Below, one piece after another: positions 50,505 to 59,800 of a stretch of 64,000 bases of DNA. Location: NCBI GenBank assembly GCA_964251385.1, contig CAXUJK010000002.1:124001-188000 (forward strand), in the 5' to 3' direction. A model generated the notes under the pieces. It was not told the DNA's origin, did no database searches, and saw only the letters and a list, made by a program, of their open reading frames with translations. Each line of letters opens with the position of its first letter. The stretch's first letter is position 1. A program made the translations under genes and the position numbers. The stretch comes from CADCVW01 sp964251385 (GTDB lineage Bacteria > Pseudomonadota > Alphaproteobacteria > Sphingomonadales > Sphingomonadaceae).

Positions 50505-51022
50505 GTCCGCGTCCAAATAGGTGTCGCTTGAGCTACGATCGAAGCGCTCGGAAGCGGCCCGAAATATCGGCCATCCACCGAGTCAAGGGCGGCAGAGTTC
50601 ATCAGGAAAACCTGATCGCTTTTCAGCTCGCGGCAGCCGTCCCATCGCGGCAACTGCCGACCGAAACGGTCGCGCTCACGCGCCTTTCCGATCGTGAAAC
50701 CGTCGACGGTGATCACGAGCCTACGGCGGCAAACCGTCTGACCGGGCAGCGCCGCGACAGTCTTCAGTAGCGGCGTGCCAAGGCCGATGTATCGGCGCTC
50801 CGCCAGGAACGAGGCGAGCACTGCGGGAGGGCGCACGAGGACGAGTTGCCCGAGCTTCGGCTGCGCTACTGGACCTACTGAGTAGAGGCCGATCGGTACG
50901 CTCGCTGTGGCGTTCCAGACGATCCGCGTCGGCGCTTGAAAAACCGCCGTCAGCATCATTCCTGCCACGGCCAGTTGACCGGCAATCATCGATCTTCTTG
51001 ACAGTCGATTGCGTCGGATCAT
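50501..51022 (-). CDS. traF: TraF-type signal peptidase (S26), right-element copy
   Basis: The 173-residue protein has an N-terminal membrane segment (~12-30), TASVPIGLYSV with the catalytic Ser, and LLKTVAALPGQTV with the Lys, ending DGRYFGPLP. It is diverged from the left copy but shares all motifs. It overlaps the DUF2840 gene by ATGA and the transglycosylase by GTGA. It probably matures TrbC of this element. Confidence 0.92.
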   Translation of the reverse strand: MIRRNRLSRRSMIAGQLAVAGMMLTAVFQAPTRIVWNATASVPIGLYSVGPVAQPKLGQLVLVRPPAVLASFLAERRYIGLGTPLLKTVAALPGQTVCRRRLVITVDGFTIGKARERDRFGRQLPRWDGCRELKSDQVFLMNSAALDSVDGRYFGPLPSASIVAQATPIWTRT

Positions 51023-51510
51023 CCTTCGACCTTTCTTCGGAGAAGCCAGGCGTTGTGTCGTGTGCGCGTATAGGGTCGCGTCGTTTCAGCGGCCGTGATG
51101 CGGTTGTGGACGTGCCGCCAATGGTCGGGGCAGACGTCGACGGGATCGATCTCGACCGCCTCGACCTGATCAATCGCCTGAAGCGCCCGCTCGACTCTCG
51201 GCCAGCCGGAAAGCCGAAGCAGGACGTCGGCGCCGGGCGTGACGCCGGGCATCGTCGTCATGATCTCGCCCGGCCTGCAAGCGCGCAGGATGTCGATCCG
51301 GGACGAGGCGGTGCCGTAGTCGCCGGACGCCCAGCGCACGAAAGCGAAGATGCTGCCCGGCGCGAAGCAAAGCACGCGCCGGCGACGGTCGAGCAGCCGT
51401 TCGGCGGCAACTCGACCGAACCTGATCCAGCGTTCGTCCCTGCCGTCCAGGTGCAGCAGCTCGACTTCCGTAAGCGGCCGCGAGCGTGCTTGTAGCGAGT
51501 GCCCAAACAT
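51019..51510 (-). CDS. DUF2840 protein, right-element copy
   Basis: The 163-residue protein shows the same core as the left copy: ERWIRFGRVAAERLLDRRRR, FAFVRWASGDYGTA, GADVLLRLSGWPRVERALQA and CPDHWRHVHNRI. The N-terminus is about 10 residues longer. It lies 15 bp after the rdfS-like gene. Role unknown, part of the excision/transfer operon. Confidence 0.88.
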   Translation of the reverse strand: MFGHSLQARSRPLTEVELLHLDGRDERWIRFGRVAAERLLDRRRRVLCFAPGSIFAFVRWASGDYGTASSRIDILRACRPGEIMTTMPGVTPGADVLLRLSGWPRVERALQAIDQVEAVEIDPVDVCPDHWRHVHNRITAAETTRPYTRTRHNAWLLRRKVEG

Positions 51511-51525
51511 GATCGAACCTCGCGC

Positions 51526-51810
51526 TCAGCGGCTCGTTTGGGTGACGTAGGCCGGGGCCAGCGCCGCATGCCGCTTCGCCGGCAACACGGTCTCGCCGGT
51601 GTCGTCGCTGGTCGATCGCTTGGCACCACGGTCGACCCACGCCTGCAAGTCGTCGATACGATAGACGACGCGTCCGCCGAGCTTCGAGTAGCGCGGACCC
51701 GTTCCATAAGTCCGATGCTTTTCGAGCGTCCGACCGGACAAGCCGAGGAAACGAGCGGCCTCCGGCGTCCTTAGATACCGTGGTGGGATGTTGGCAGCGA
51801 CGACAGACAC
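51526..51810 (-). CDS. rdfS: RdfS-like excisionase, right-element copy
   Basis: The 94-residue protein has PPRYLRTPEAARFLGLSGRT, the same 20 residues as the left copy, then TYGTGPRYSKLGG and VYRIDDLQAWVDRG. The GTG start at 51810 is preferred because GGAGG lies 8 nt upstream; an ATG at 51840 is in frame. The strong conservation of the HTH in both copies suggests the two factors may recognise similar DNA. The upstream gap (51811-51951) should hold the FseA-dependent promoter. Confidence 0.78.
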   Translation of the reverse strand: MSVVAANIPPRYLRTPEAARFLGLSGRTLEKHRTYGTGPRYSKLGGRVVYRIDDLQAWVDRGAKRSTSDDTGETVLPAKRHAALAPAYVTQTSR

Positions 51811-51951
51811 TGAGCGTACCTCCGTGACGTTTGCGAGCACCGCCGCGTGTCGGGGTGCCGATGACGGTCACGATGGAGCAGTAGCGCTGAGCCGGGGGAG
51901 GTCGGATTGGAGAAGCGCGAAAACGGCCCCCCGAGAGGCTGTCGAAAGGCG

Positions 51952-52723
51952 TCAGCGCTGCAGCCGGCGAGCCTTCGTGCGAAGCAGATCGCGGTAGCCG
52001 TCCTGCATCAGTTCGACCCCGGAGTCGACGAGACGCCGCGTCCGACTTCGCAAGTCATGCGACTTCCATTCGCGTCCGGCGGGAAGCCGATCGGCTCCGA
52101 AGAGGGCAGCGGCGATGTCGCGCGTGCTCGCCTCGGCCAACCGACCGTCCAGCGCCCGTAACGTGTCGATCAACCGCGCGCGGCGCTGCGGCGACAAGGT
52201 GGGGGGCGGACTGGATGCACCGGAGCTGATCCAGCGCCACAACGCGGCGGCCATTTCGAGACGGGCGGGCAGATCCGCGTCGAGAGGGAGCAGCAGGGCT
52301 AGCGGCGCCTCCGCGCTCGCATCGAGGAGCGTTAGTTGAATGTCGGAGCCGGGAGGGCCGAGACCGAGATAACGACCGGATATGTCCCCTGGAAGTTTAC
52401 CGGTGACGAGCGCGTTAGCGATGAGCGCAGTGTCGAACTCAGGCGGCGCAGGGGCGATCGGTACGACGTACGGCGTGGCCGTCGGGAGCCAGTGAACCCT
52501 TGTCTCGACCGCGGTAAGTTCTGGGTCTGCCGCGAAAGGATAACCCCCAGTGGCGGACGGGATCGTCTGCCGAGTTCAGGGTGGTGCCGGGCAGTTTTTT
52601 GGATCGCCGAGCGTCGCGTTGGTAGTCCGGGTTACGTCTCAGGAACTCCCAAGCAAAGCCTGCGGCGTTCACGTGCCTGATCGGCTCGTAAGCTTCGGGT
52701 GATCTCCAATCGAGCTTCGCCAT
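51952..52723 (-). CDS. fseA: FseA-like activator split by +1 frameshift, right-element copy
   Basis: The first frame (52723 to a stop at 52439) encodes DUF6499: YEPIRHVNAAGFAWEFLRRN, ending with PVRHWGLSF. The second frame, open through the slip region to 51952, encodes FAADPELTAVETRVHWLPTA, then the DUF2285 part with RALDGRLAEASTRDIAAALF and REWKSHDLRSRTRRLVDSG. Skipping one T in TCC TTT CGC (52540-52532) joins HWGLS to FAADPE without loss. The position equals that of the left copy, directly after WG(V/L)xF. The same +1 logic is known for FseA of ICEMlSymR7A. Confidence 0.8.
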
Positions 52724-52829
52724 GGCATGCTCTCAACAGGTTGGTTGCAAAGGCTAACCTGTTTGCGCTCGGATGCAATATAACCTCGCGTAATCTTATA
52801 GTTAGCGGGTGCCGATGCGGGACAAAGAA

Positions 52830-53105
52830 CTATTTCAGGCAGTCGCTTAGGAGATGACGGTAGCCGCTGGCAGACATCCATCGCGCGCGTTCGAGATGGC
52901 TGGAGAAGATTTCCTGAGCTCGTTCCGGTTCCTTCTCGGGGTCGAGATGGAGGACGATCCTAGCTATCTCGCACCAGTCCGCGTCATCGGCAGTTGCGTC
53001 GAGCAGTCGAAGATATGTGATTAGATGAGCGCGATCGTAAGCCGTAATCGACGCGTCGACAGGCGCTCGATCGGCAACCGCGGGACTGAGCAAGCGCTGA
53101 GGCAT
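52830..53105 (-). CDS. qseM: QseM-like DUF2285 antiactivator, right-element copy
   Basis: The 91-residue protein has AHLITYLRLLDATADDADWC, EIARIVLHLDPEKEPERAQE and HLERARWMSASGYRHLL. The left copy has YLRLLDAEADGADW and RAQWMTTSGYRHLL. It should bind and block FseA. It is divergent from the XRE gene at 53279. A 106-bp gap separates it from the activator gene downstream. Confidence 0.78.
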   Translation of the reverse strand: MPQRLLSPAVADRAPVDASITAYDRAHLITYLRLLDATADDADWCEIARIVLHLDPEKEPERAQEIFSSHLERARWMSASGYRHLLSDCLK

Positions 53106-53278
53106 GGAGGCGACCTAGAGCATCATTGAACAGTTCGGCAGCCGCTTCGTCTGTTTCGCGCACGACGTGAAGAGCCAATCGTCGGGTCGCTCGAAATACG
53201 AGGCAAGCTGCCTGGCCTTAATAGCGTACATACTAAAGTGGATAAACCCCGAACCATGCCTCCGCCCAGCGTGCGCGC
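53106..53278. promoter_or_regulatory. Divergent control region, right element
   Basis: A 173-bp non-coding stretch between the qseM-like and XRE genes, AT-rich near 53218-53250. As in the left element, no Shine-Dalgarno sequence is seen before the XRE ATG. TCGAAATACGAGGCAAGC (53193-53210) loosely resembles GTGAAATACTCGACAAGC in the left region. This may be a shared operator half-site. Confidence 0.45.
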
Positions 53279-53551
53279 ATGGACATGCGGAGATTGGTCG
53301 GTCGGAACGTGAAGAAGGCCCGGCTCGATCGCGGCATCACGCAGGAGCAGTTCGCCGAAGCGTCGGGCTTTACACAGCAGTATATCAGCGGCCTGGAAAA
53401 CGGCCGTCGCAATCCGACGATCCTGTCGCTGTTCGAGCTCGCGCAGGCGCTCGGCGTCGAGCACATGGCTCTCGTCGCGCCTGACGAGCAGGCCGGGGAA
53501 GAAAGCCGGAAGCGGGGCACCCGCTCGCGGCGGAAGCAGGAAAGCGATTGA
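53279..53551 (+). CDS. XRE-family regulator (QseC-like), right-element copy
   Basis: The 90-residue protein has an HTH_3 domain (NVKKARLDRGITQEQFAEAS, FTQQYISGLENGRRNPTILS, LFELAQALGVEHMALV) and a basic tail (RKRGTRSRRKQ). The HTH recognition helix differs from the left copy (TQQYISGLENG against DRTYISSLERL), so operator specificities may differ. It likely controls the divergent qseM-like gene. Confidence 0.82.
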   Translation: MDMRRLVGRNVKKARLDRGITQEQFAEASGFTQQYISGLENGRRNPTILSLFELAQALGVEHMALVAPDEQAGEESRKRGTRSRRKQESD

Positions 53552-53557
53552 AGAAGA

Positions 53558-53583
53558 GCCCCGCCCGGTTATCCGGGCGGGGC
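53558..53583. terminator. Convergent hairpin terminator
   Basis: GCCCCGCCCGG-TTAT-CCGGGCGGGGC is a perfect 11-bp stem with a 4-nt loop between the convergent XRE and DUF736 genes. It matches in position the hairpin at 3289-3310. No long T-tract follows on either strand. Confidence 0.7.
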
Positions 53584-53594
53584 GTCCGGTCGGC

Positions 53595-53918
53595 TTAGTC
53601 GCCGTTGCGCTTGGGGGAGCGCGACCAGATGAGGCTGAAGGTGTCCGTGCCCTCGTCGTCGAAGAGGTTGGCGTAGATGGGAGAGTTGAAGCTGGGATCG
53701 TCGAGCTTCAAACCGAGGTACTCCCGGCCTTCGTTGGAGCGCTTCGTCCAGGCGGCGCCGATCTCGGCCTTGCCCACCATAACCCGGTGCGAAGGAGCAT
53801 TGTCGTTGGCGCGGTTGGCTTCGGGGACGATGCGGACGCCCTTCGCCTGGACGCTGAGAGTGACGATTTCGCCGGTGTAGTCGTTGCCGGACTTCTTGAA
53901 GGTGCCGATGGTCGCCAT
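53595..53918 (-). CDS. DUF736 protein, right-element copy
   Basis: The 107-residue protein starts MATIGTFKKSGNDYTGEIVT and ends with SPKRNGD, with DDPSFNSPIYANLFDDEGTD in the middle. The left copy is of equal length and very similar. An ATG at 53918 is used, not the longer ORF to 53981. The structured leader (54046-54089) precedes it. Role unknown. Confidence 0.9.
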   Translation of the reverse strand: MATIGTFKKSGNDYTGEIVTLSVQAKGVRIVPEANRANDNAPSHRVMVGKAEIGAAWTKRSNEGREYLGLKLDDPSFNSPIYANLFDDEGTDTFSLIWSRSPKRNGD

Positions 53919-53939
53919 GGTAAAATTCCTGTCTTCGTT

Positions 53940-54150
53940 GTCTCGAACCCGCGCCCATCGCGGCCTCGATGGCGATCGCAAGGCCGGGGACGATCGACGA
54001 CGCAGCCCTTGGGCCCGAAGCAGAGCGTAGGACGGAAGAGACGGGCTTTCTTGCCTCGCGAGGAATGACCGCAGGTCAGGGGAAGAAAGTTCGACGGCTC
54101 CGTTGCGGCTAGGCGATCGAGGCGAAGCCGACCCCAGCTAGATCAAGCCA
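53940..54150 (-). ncRNA. Conserved structured leader upstream of right-element DUF736
   Basis: The minus strand 54046-54089 has outer arms CTTTCTT/AAGAAAG, hairpin TGACC-TGC-GGTCA and palindrome CCTCGCGAGG, matching 3768-3812 with compensatory changes in the first inner hairpin. Flanking words CCCGCGCCCATCGCGGCC and CTCCGTTGCGGCTAGGCG are identical to the left copy. It lies 128 nt before the start codon. Confidence 0.65.
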
Positions 54151-54453
54151 AAGAGAGGACGGGTGGACCGCGGACGGACAACGTCTCGGCGGGAAACGTG
54201 GCGAATTCCTCGGACGCCTGACAAGGGCTGCAGGCGACTTCGTGCGAAGAGAGGCTATAGCGCTTGGAAGGGAGACTGCTTCTTCGAGCTGCGGCAACGT
54301 ACCGGGTTCGCTGGGTTAGGGACAACGGCCCTCGATCGCGAGTCGCCGACAGCGCTCACGATTGCCTGCGTCGGTGAAGGCGAGCTTCCGGCACACGTCC
54401 TCTACGCTGATCTAGACCGAGGCAGCAGACGCGGAGTCGATCCCGTTCGTGCT
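54151..54453. other. Non-coding stretch, nothing recognised
   Basis: This corresponds in position to 3876-4161 of the left element but the sequences are not obviously alike. No gene, repeat or hairpin is convincing. Confidence 0.45.
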
Positions 54454-54903
54454 CTACCGCGCTTTCGGTGCAGCTGAGTTTACGCTCTGCGACGTCGGAG
54501 TTGGGGTTAGCGCGCCCAATTTAGACCATGCGACGAAGCCGGTGAGTGCTCCCGCGATGACGCTGACGACCTGACGCCAATCGTCCGAGGGCACGCCCAA
54601 CTCACTTACGCCGTTCATTGAATAGTAGCCTGCGATTGCTGCGGGTGCTGCAAAGATGATGGCAAGGATGGTGCGCAGCGCTGGCGATCTCGTCGTCGCG
54701 AACAACGTCTGACCAACGACGAACGTGACTGTGCCCGCGATTACGCCGACAACACCGACCAGGATCGACCCGGAACCCGTATCGTAGGCGAGCATGCCGG
54801 CTGCCACGGCGGCGAAGAAGGGTAGGGCGTATACGGCAAGGTTGAACAGGAGCCAGCAGAGGAAGCCGAACACGGCGATCATCAGGAACACGGAGAGGAA
54901 CAT
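54454..54903 (-). CDS. Small membrane protein of the ICE backbone, right-element copy
   Basis: The 149-residue protein has about four hydrophobic segments (MFLSVFLMIAVFGFLCWLLF, then VGVIAGTVTFVVGQTLF, AIIFAAPAAIAGYY). SPALRTILAIIF and WRQVVSVIAGALTGFVAW match the left copy in pattern. The ATG follows AGGAGC. Unknown function, inner membrane. Confidence 0.8.
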   Translation of the reverse strand: MFLSVFLMIAVFGFLCWLLFNLAVYALPFFAAVAAGMLAYDTGSGSILVGVVGVIAGTVTFVVGQTLFATTRSPALRTILAIIFAAPAAIAGYYSMNGVSELGVPSDDWRQVVSVIAGALTGFVAWSKLGALTPTPTSQSVNSAAPKAR

Positions 54904-55041
54904 GGGATGCTCCTAAGCGCAAGGGTGGCTAAGCGCGCCTTGTAACCTTCAAAGCGCTCTACGTGCGTCCGGCATAGCAGAACACGGCGCGCCCGGCACC
55001 CGTTTTCGGATGTCCGAGCCGCCGCGATAAGGTGATCCCGA

Positions 55042-55212
55042 TCAGGATGCGAACGGGTCATACTCGCGAACGATGGTCTCAACGTCGCCGTCGAACTCGT
55101 CCGTGGGCAGGATGCAAAAGCCTCCTTCGACCTGGAAAAGGATCACACAGACCATGAGGGTAGTGGCGAGGTTCCATGCGCGCCGCTGGGCTTCGTTGAG
55201 GTTCTCCGACAT
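55042..55212 (-). CDS. Small protein (56 aa), ICE-associated
   Basis: The ORF reads MSENLNEAQRRAWNLATTLM, has a hydrophobic middle (VCVILFQVEGGFCIL) and ends VREYDPFAS. AGGAG lies 8 nt before the ATG. The ending resembles that of the short ORF at 4760-4888 in the left element, which has the same neighbour. No family recognised. Confidence 0.5.
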   Translation of the reverse strand: MSENLNEAQRRAWNLATTLMVCVILFQVEGGFCILPTDEFDGDVETIVREYDPFAS

Positions 55213-55583
55213 CGCTTCGAGCTCCTGTGCGGAGCGAGGACCATCCCCGCTCGACAGGCGCCCGAAGTGTCCGGCGCAGGGCAGCAGTCACCGCGACGGC
55301 GCAGACCGACGCGGCCGCTAGCTCTGCTTAGCGGACCCCTTGCGGGTTGATGGCGTCAGGCCCTGAACCGGACCAAGGATCGCGCCTCAAAGAGCGGGGT
55401 GGTCCGCGCGAGTAGGAGGGAAGTAAGTGTCGGATCGAGCGGCTAAGACGGCCTGGAACCAGTTCTCAAGATAGCGTGCCTCGGGCAGTCTGAGAGATGG
55501 TCGCGTGTGGAATACTGGCAAACCGCATGATCGTTGTCTGCTTCGTTGCGGTCGCTCTCTCGCAAAACGGAGGCTCCAGCCAT
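55213..55583. other. Non-coding stretch
   Basis: No gene with good composition is seen. AGGAGG at 55414-55419 precedes a GTG ORF of only 15 codons (55427-55474), which may be the decayed start of a lost gene. A CGCTAGCTCTGCTTAGCGG hairpin-like segment lies near 55317-55335. Confidence 0.4.
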
Positions 55584-55814
55584 CTATGGCAATCCTCGCC
55601 GCTGCACTCGCAGGACCGGGGTTGCGTACAGCATCTCCTCACGCCGTTCGATGTCGCCTCGAAAGAGCAAGTTAGCGATCGCGTTTTGATACGCTCGCTT
55701 GTTGCCCTCAATTCTGTCGCGGAACTGAGGTTGGAGTGAAAGGAGGTCTTTGATCTCACTTCTCGTGAAACCGCGGTCGGTGTTGGCGAACATCTCGCGA
55801 AGGAACTGAGACAT
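55584..55814 (-). CDS. Small putative DNA-binding protein (76 aa)
   Basis: The ORF begins MSQFLREMFANTDRGFTRSE and contains IKDLLSLQPQFRDRIEGNKR and NAIANLLFRGDIERREEMLY. This resembles a winged-helix shape with a beta-hairpin at the end. The RBS is weak. No family is recognised; composition is consistent with a real gene. It lies between the ICE backbone and the metal operon. Confidence 0.4.
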   Translation of the reverse strand: MSQFLREMFANTDRGFTRSEIKDLLSLQPQFRDRIEGNKRAYQNAIANLLFRGDIERREEMLYATPVLRVQRRGLP

Positions 55815-55922
55815 CGTCCCGACGCTACGAGTGTCCAAGCCTGGGGAACTCCGCCGGAGCACCAGCCTCCTCATGGCAACCTGCTCATCAGCGAATTGAG
55901 CATGGCGTGTGCTCGTAACGGT

Positions 55923-56840
55923 TCAAGGATGCGCCGACTCTTCGCCGCACGCGCGCTCCTCGATCTGGATCGTCGAGTGCTCGATGGCGAAGCGGGTGCG
56001 GAGTACGCCCTCGACATCCTTTCGGACTTGTTCGGCGCGGCCGTCATCAGCCAGCTCGACATGTGCGGTGCAGGTGATGTCGTTGCTCGAGAGCGACCAG
56101 ACGTGAAGGTCGTGAACGCCGCCGACACCTGGCACTTGCGAGATGGCTGCCCGCAGATCGGGCATGCTGAGCCCGCGCGGAACGCCTTGGAGCAGGATGT
56201 TGGTGGTGTCGCGGAGCAGCGTCCAGGTGCGCGGCAGCACCCATAGTCCAATCGCGACGGCGACGGCCGGGTCGATCCACGTCCAACCCGTGAAGCGGAT
56301 TGCCAGGCCGCCGATGATCACGCCGACCGAGCCCAACATGTCAGCCCACACTTCGAGGTAAGCGCCCCTGACGTTGAGGCTGGCGTCCTTGCCCGCGGTT
56401 AGCAGCCGCATGGAAATGAGGTTCACGATCAGGCCGAGACCTGCGACGATCAGCATCCCAGTGGATTCGACGGGCTCGGGGCTGCGGAACCGGCCGACGG
56501 CTTCGATCGCGATATAAATCGCTACAGCAAACAGCAGCAGGGCGTTGAACGCGGCGGCTAAGATCTCGAATCGTTTGTAGCCGAAGGTGCGCTTGTCGTC
56601 GGCGGGGCGGCCGCCGATTTTGATCGCGACGAGCGCGATGGCGAGCGCGGCTACGTCGGTCAGCATGTGCGCCGCGTCAGACAGCAAGGCCAGGCTGTTG
56701 AACCAGTAGGCACCGACGACCTCCGCGACGAGGAAGGCGGCAGTCAGCGCGAGCGCGTACTTCAGCATGGTCGCATTCGCGCCGGCCGTGTGGTCGTGTC
56801 CGCCCGCGCCATGCGCGTGGCCGCTATGATCGTGCGCCAT
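55923..56840 (-). CDS. czcD: CzcD-like cation diffusion facilitator
   Basis: The 305-residue transporter has a His-rich N-terminus (MAHDHSGHAHGAGGHDHTAG), six membrane segments and a C-terminal cytoplasmic domain. The TM2 metal site SLALLSDAAHMLTDVAAL has the usual HxxxD. The TM5 site LEVWADMLGSVGV has Glu in place of the usual His. HDLHVWSLSSNDITCTAHVE is the C-terminal domain signature. It exports Zn, Cd or Co to the periplasm. It is the last gene of the efflux operon, 8 bp after czcA. Confidence 0.9.
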   Translation of the reverse strand: MAHDHSGHAHGAGGHDHTAGANATMLKYALALTAAFLVAEVVGAYWFNSLALLSDAAHMLTDVAALAIALVAIKIGGRPADDKRTFGYKRFEILAAAFNALLLFAVAIYIAIEAVGRFRSPEPVESTGMLIVAGLGLIVNLISMRLLTAGKDASLNVRGAYLEVWADMLGSVGVIIGGLAIRFTGWTWIDPAVAVAIGLWVLPRTWTLLRDTTNILLQGVPRGLSMPDLRAAISQVPGVGGVHDLHVWSLSSNDITCTAHVELADDGRAEQVRKDVEGVLRTRFAIEHSTIQIEERACGEESAHP

Positions 56841-56848
56841 GGAGCTTC

Positions 56849-59800
56849 CTATTCTGCAGGGACGGGCTGGAACCCGGAGCTGGGAGCTGGCTCTGCCGCC
56901 GGCGTGCTCCGCCCGTGCAGGAGCAGCTTGGCAATCGCTGGAAGCACCAGCAGCGTCAGCACCGTGGAGGTGATAAGGCCGCCGATGACCACGGTCGCGA
57001 GCGGCTTTTGCACCTCCGCGCCTTGGCCCGTGGCAAGCGCCATGGGCACGAACCCGAGCGAGGCGACCAGCGCCGTCATCAGCACGGGCCGGAGGCGCGT
57101 CAGCGCGCTTTGACGGATCGCGTCTTCCGGCGGCACGCCCGCTCGGCTTAGGTCCTCGACCGAACTCATCAAAACTAGCCCGTTGAGGACGGCGATGCCG
57201 GACAGCGCGATGAACCCCACTGCCGCCGAGATCGAAAACGACAGGCCGGTCAGTGCTAGTGCGAACACGCCGCCGGCAAGCGCCAGCGGTATGGCCGAGT
57301 AGATCGCGAGCGCGGGACGCACCCGGCCCAATGCCAAGTAGAGCAGGAGGAAGATCAGTCCGAAGATCGCGGGCACGATGATCGCCAAGCGGCGCGAAGC
57401 GGCCTGCAGGTTTTCGTACTGCCCGCCCCACTCGATAAACGTGCCCGAGGGAAGCTTCACCTCGTCGGCGATCTTGTCTTGCGCCTCCGTCACGAACGAG
57501 CCGAGGTCGTTGCCGCGCACGTTCGCCTGAACGATCACCCGGCGCTTGCCGTTCTCACGGCCGACTTGGTTCAGCCCTTCCGAGAAGCCGAACCGCGCCA
57601 GCTCGCGCAACGGCACGGCGAAGCCGTTGCCTTGGCCGCTGACGATCACCGGTAGTGCTCCGACCGCTTCCAGATCGTCGCGCACGACGTTAGACATACG
57701 CACCACGACATCGAAGCGCCGGTCACCCTCGAAGACGATCCCCGCCTCACGCCCGCCGAGCGCGGCCGCGACCGTGTCCGACACCTCTCGCAAGGTCAGG
57801 CCGTAGCGGGCGATCGCATCGCGATCGAACTGGACGTCGAGCGTTGGAAAGCCTTCGGTCTGCTCGACCTTCACGTCGGCCGCGCCCGGCACCGTGCGGA
57901 GCACGGACGCGATGCGCCCACCGATCTGTCCCATCTCCTCCAGGTCGTCGCCATAGACCTTGATCGCGATGTCGCTGCGCACGCCCGCGATCAACTCGTT
58001 GAACCGGAGCTCGATCGGCTGGCTCATCTCGTAGGCGCTGCCGACGAGCGGCGCGATCTTGGCCTCGATGCGCTCGATTACCTGCTCCTTTGTGGTCACG
58101 CCCTCAGGCCACTGCTTCTTGGGCTTGAGGATGACGAAGGAGTCCGAGATGTTCTGCGGCATCGGGTCGAGCGCGGCCTCCGCTGTGCCTGTCTTGGAGA
58201 ACATGTGCTCGACTTCCGAAAGGCTGGCGATCGCCCGCTCGACGCGGCGCTGGATATCGAGAGATTGCCCGAGCGAGGTCGATGGTATGCGCGCGGCGAG
58301 GATGGCGACGTCGCCTTCGTCGAGCTGCGGGATGAACTCGCGCCCGAGTTGAGTGAACAGCACCCCCGCCGCCGCCACAATGCCAAGCCCCACGCCGATC
58401 ACCGGCCACGGCCGGGCGAGGACGCGATCGAGCAACGGAGCGTAACGGCGCTTCGTCCAAGCGATCGCCCGCACATCCTTCTCAGCCACGCGGCCGCGAA
58501 TAAGCAGCGCCACCATTGCGGGCACGAACGTCAGCGACAGAACGAACGCGCCCGCGAGCGCCAGCATCACGGTCGTCGCCATCGGTCCGAACATCTTGCC
58601 CTCGACCCCGGTGAAGGTGAGCAGCGGCGCGAACACGAGGAAGATGATCGCTTGACCGTAGATCGTCGGCCGGATCATCTCGCGGGAAGCCTCGAACACC
58701 TCGTGGAGTCGTTCACTAAGAGCCAGCAGCCGACCTTCGGCATGCTGGCGTTCGGCGAGCCTGCGCAGCGCGTTCTCGATGATGATGATCGAGCCGTCGA
58801 CGATCAGCCCAAAGTCGAGCGCGCCCAGGCTCATCAGGTTGCCCGACGTGTCGGTCGCGTTCATGCCGATCGCCATCAGCAGGAACGACAGCGGGATAAC
58901 GAGCGTCGCGACGATCGCCGCGCGGAAGTTGCCGAGTAGCCAGAACAGCACCGCAATGACCAGCAGCGCGCCGATCGCCAAGTTCTCCTCGACGGTCGAG
59001 ATCGTCGAGTTGACGAGGTCCGAGCGGTCCAGCACCGGGTGAACCACGATGCCGGGCGGCAACGAGCGCTTGAGCTCGTCGAGACGTTCGCCGACCGCTG
59101 CCGCCACCGTCCGGCTGTTGCCGCCCGCGAGCATCAGCGCGGTGCCGACTACGACCTCCTCGCCGTCCTCGGACGCGGTGCCGGTGCGCAGGTCGCCCCC
59201 GATGCGAACGGTCGCGAGGTCGCGCACGGCGATCGGCACGCCGCCGCGCGTGCCTACGGTTGCCCGCGCGATCTCGTCCAGCGTGCGGATGCGTCCGTCC
59301 GCGCGCACGAGGAAGGCCTCGCCCCCGCGCTCGACGAAGTTGGCGCCGACCGAGACGTTGGCGCTTTCGAGCGCCTCGGCCAGCTCGGTGAACGATACGC
59401 CAAGCGACGCCATGCGCGATGGGTCGGGCTCGACGACATATTGCTTCTCGTAACCGCCGATGGAGTCGATCCCCGCCACGCCTTGCACAGACGTGAGCTG
59501 GGGCCGCAGGACCCAGTCCTGCACCGTGCGCAAGTAAGCGAGCTTGGCGGTGTCGTCGGTCAGCCGCTCGCCCTCGGGCGTCAGGTAGCTGCCGTCAGGC
59601 TGCGGGCCGGGACGACCTGCGATGCGGGGCGCATTGCTCGTCGCAGCCGGCCGATACTCGACGACGTACATGAACACTTCGCCGAGGCCTGTCGTGACCG
59701 GACCCATGCCGGGCTCGACGCCTGCGGGCAGGCTTTCCGATGCGCCGTTCAGCCGCTCGGCGACTTGCTGGCGCGCGAAGTAGAGGTCGACGTTTTCCTC

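Noticed and set aside
55427..55474. 15-codon GTG ORF with a perfect AGGAGG seven bases upstream
   Set aside because: Too short to support as a gene and without a counterpart in the left element; mentioned only as possible remains of a lost gene.
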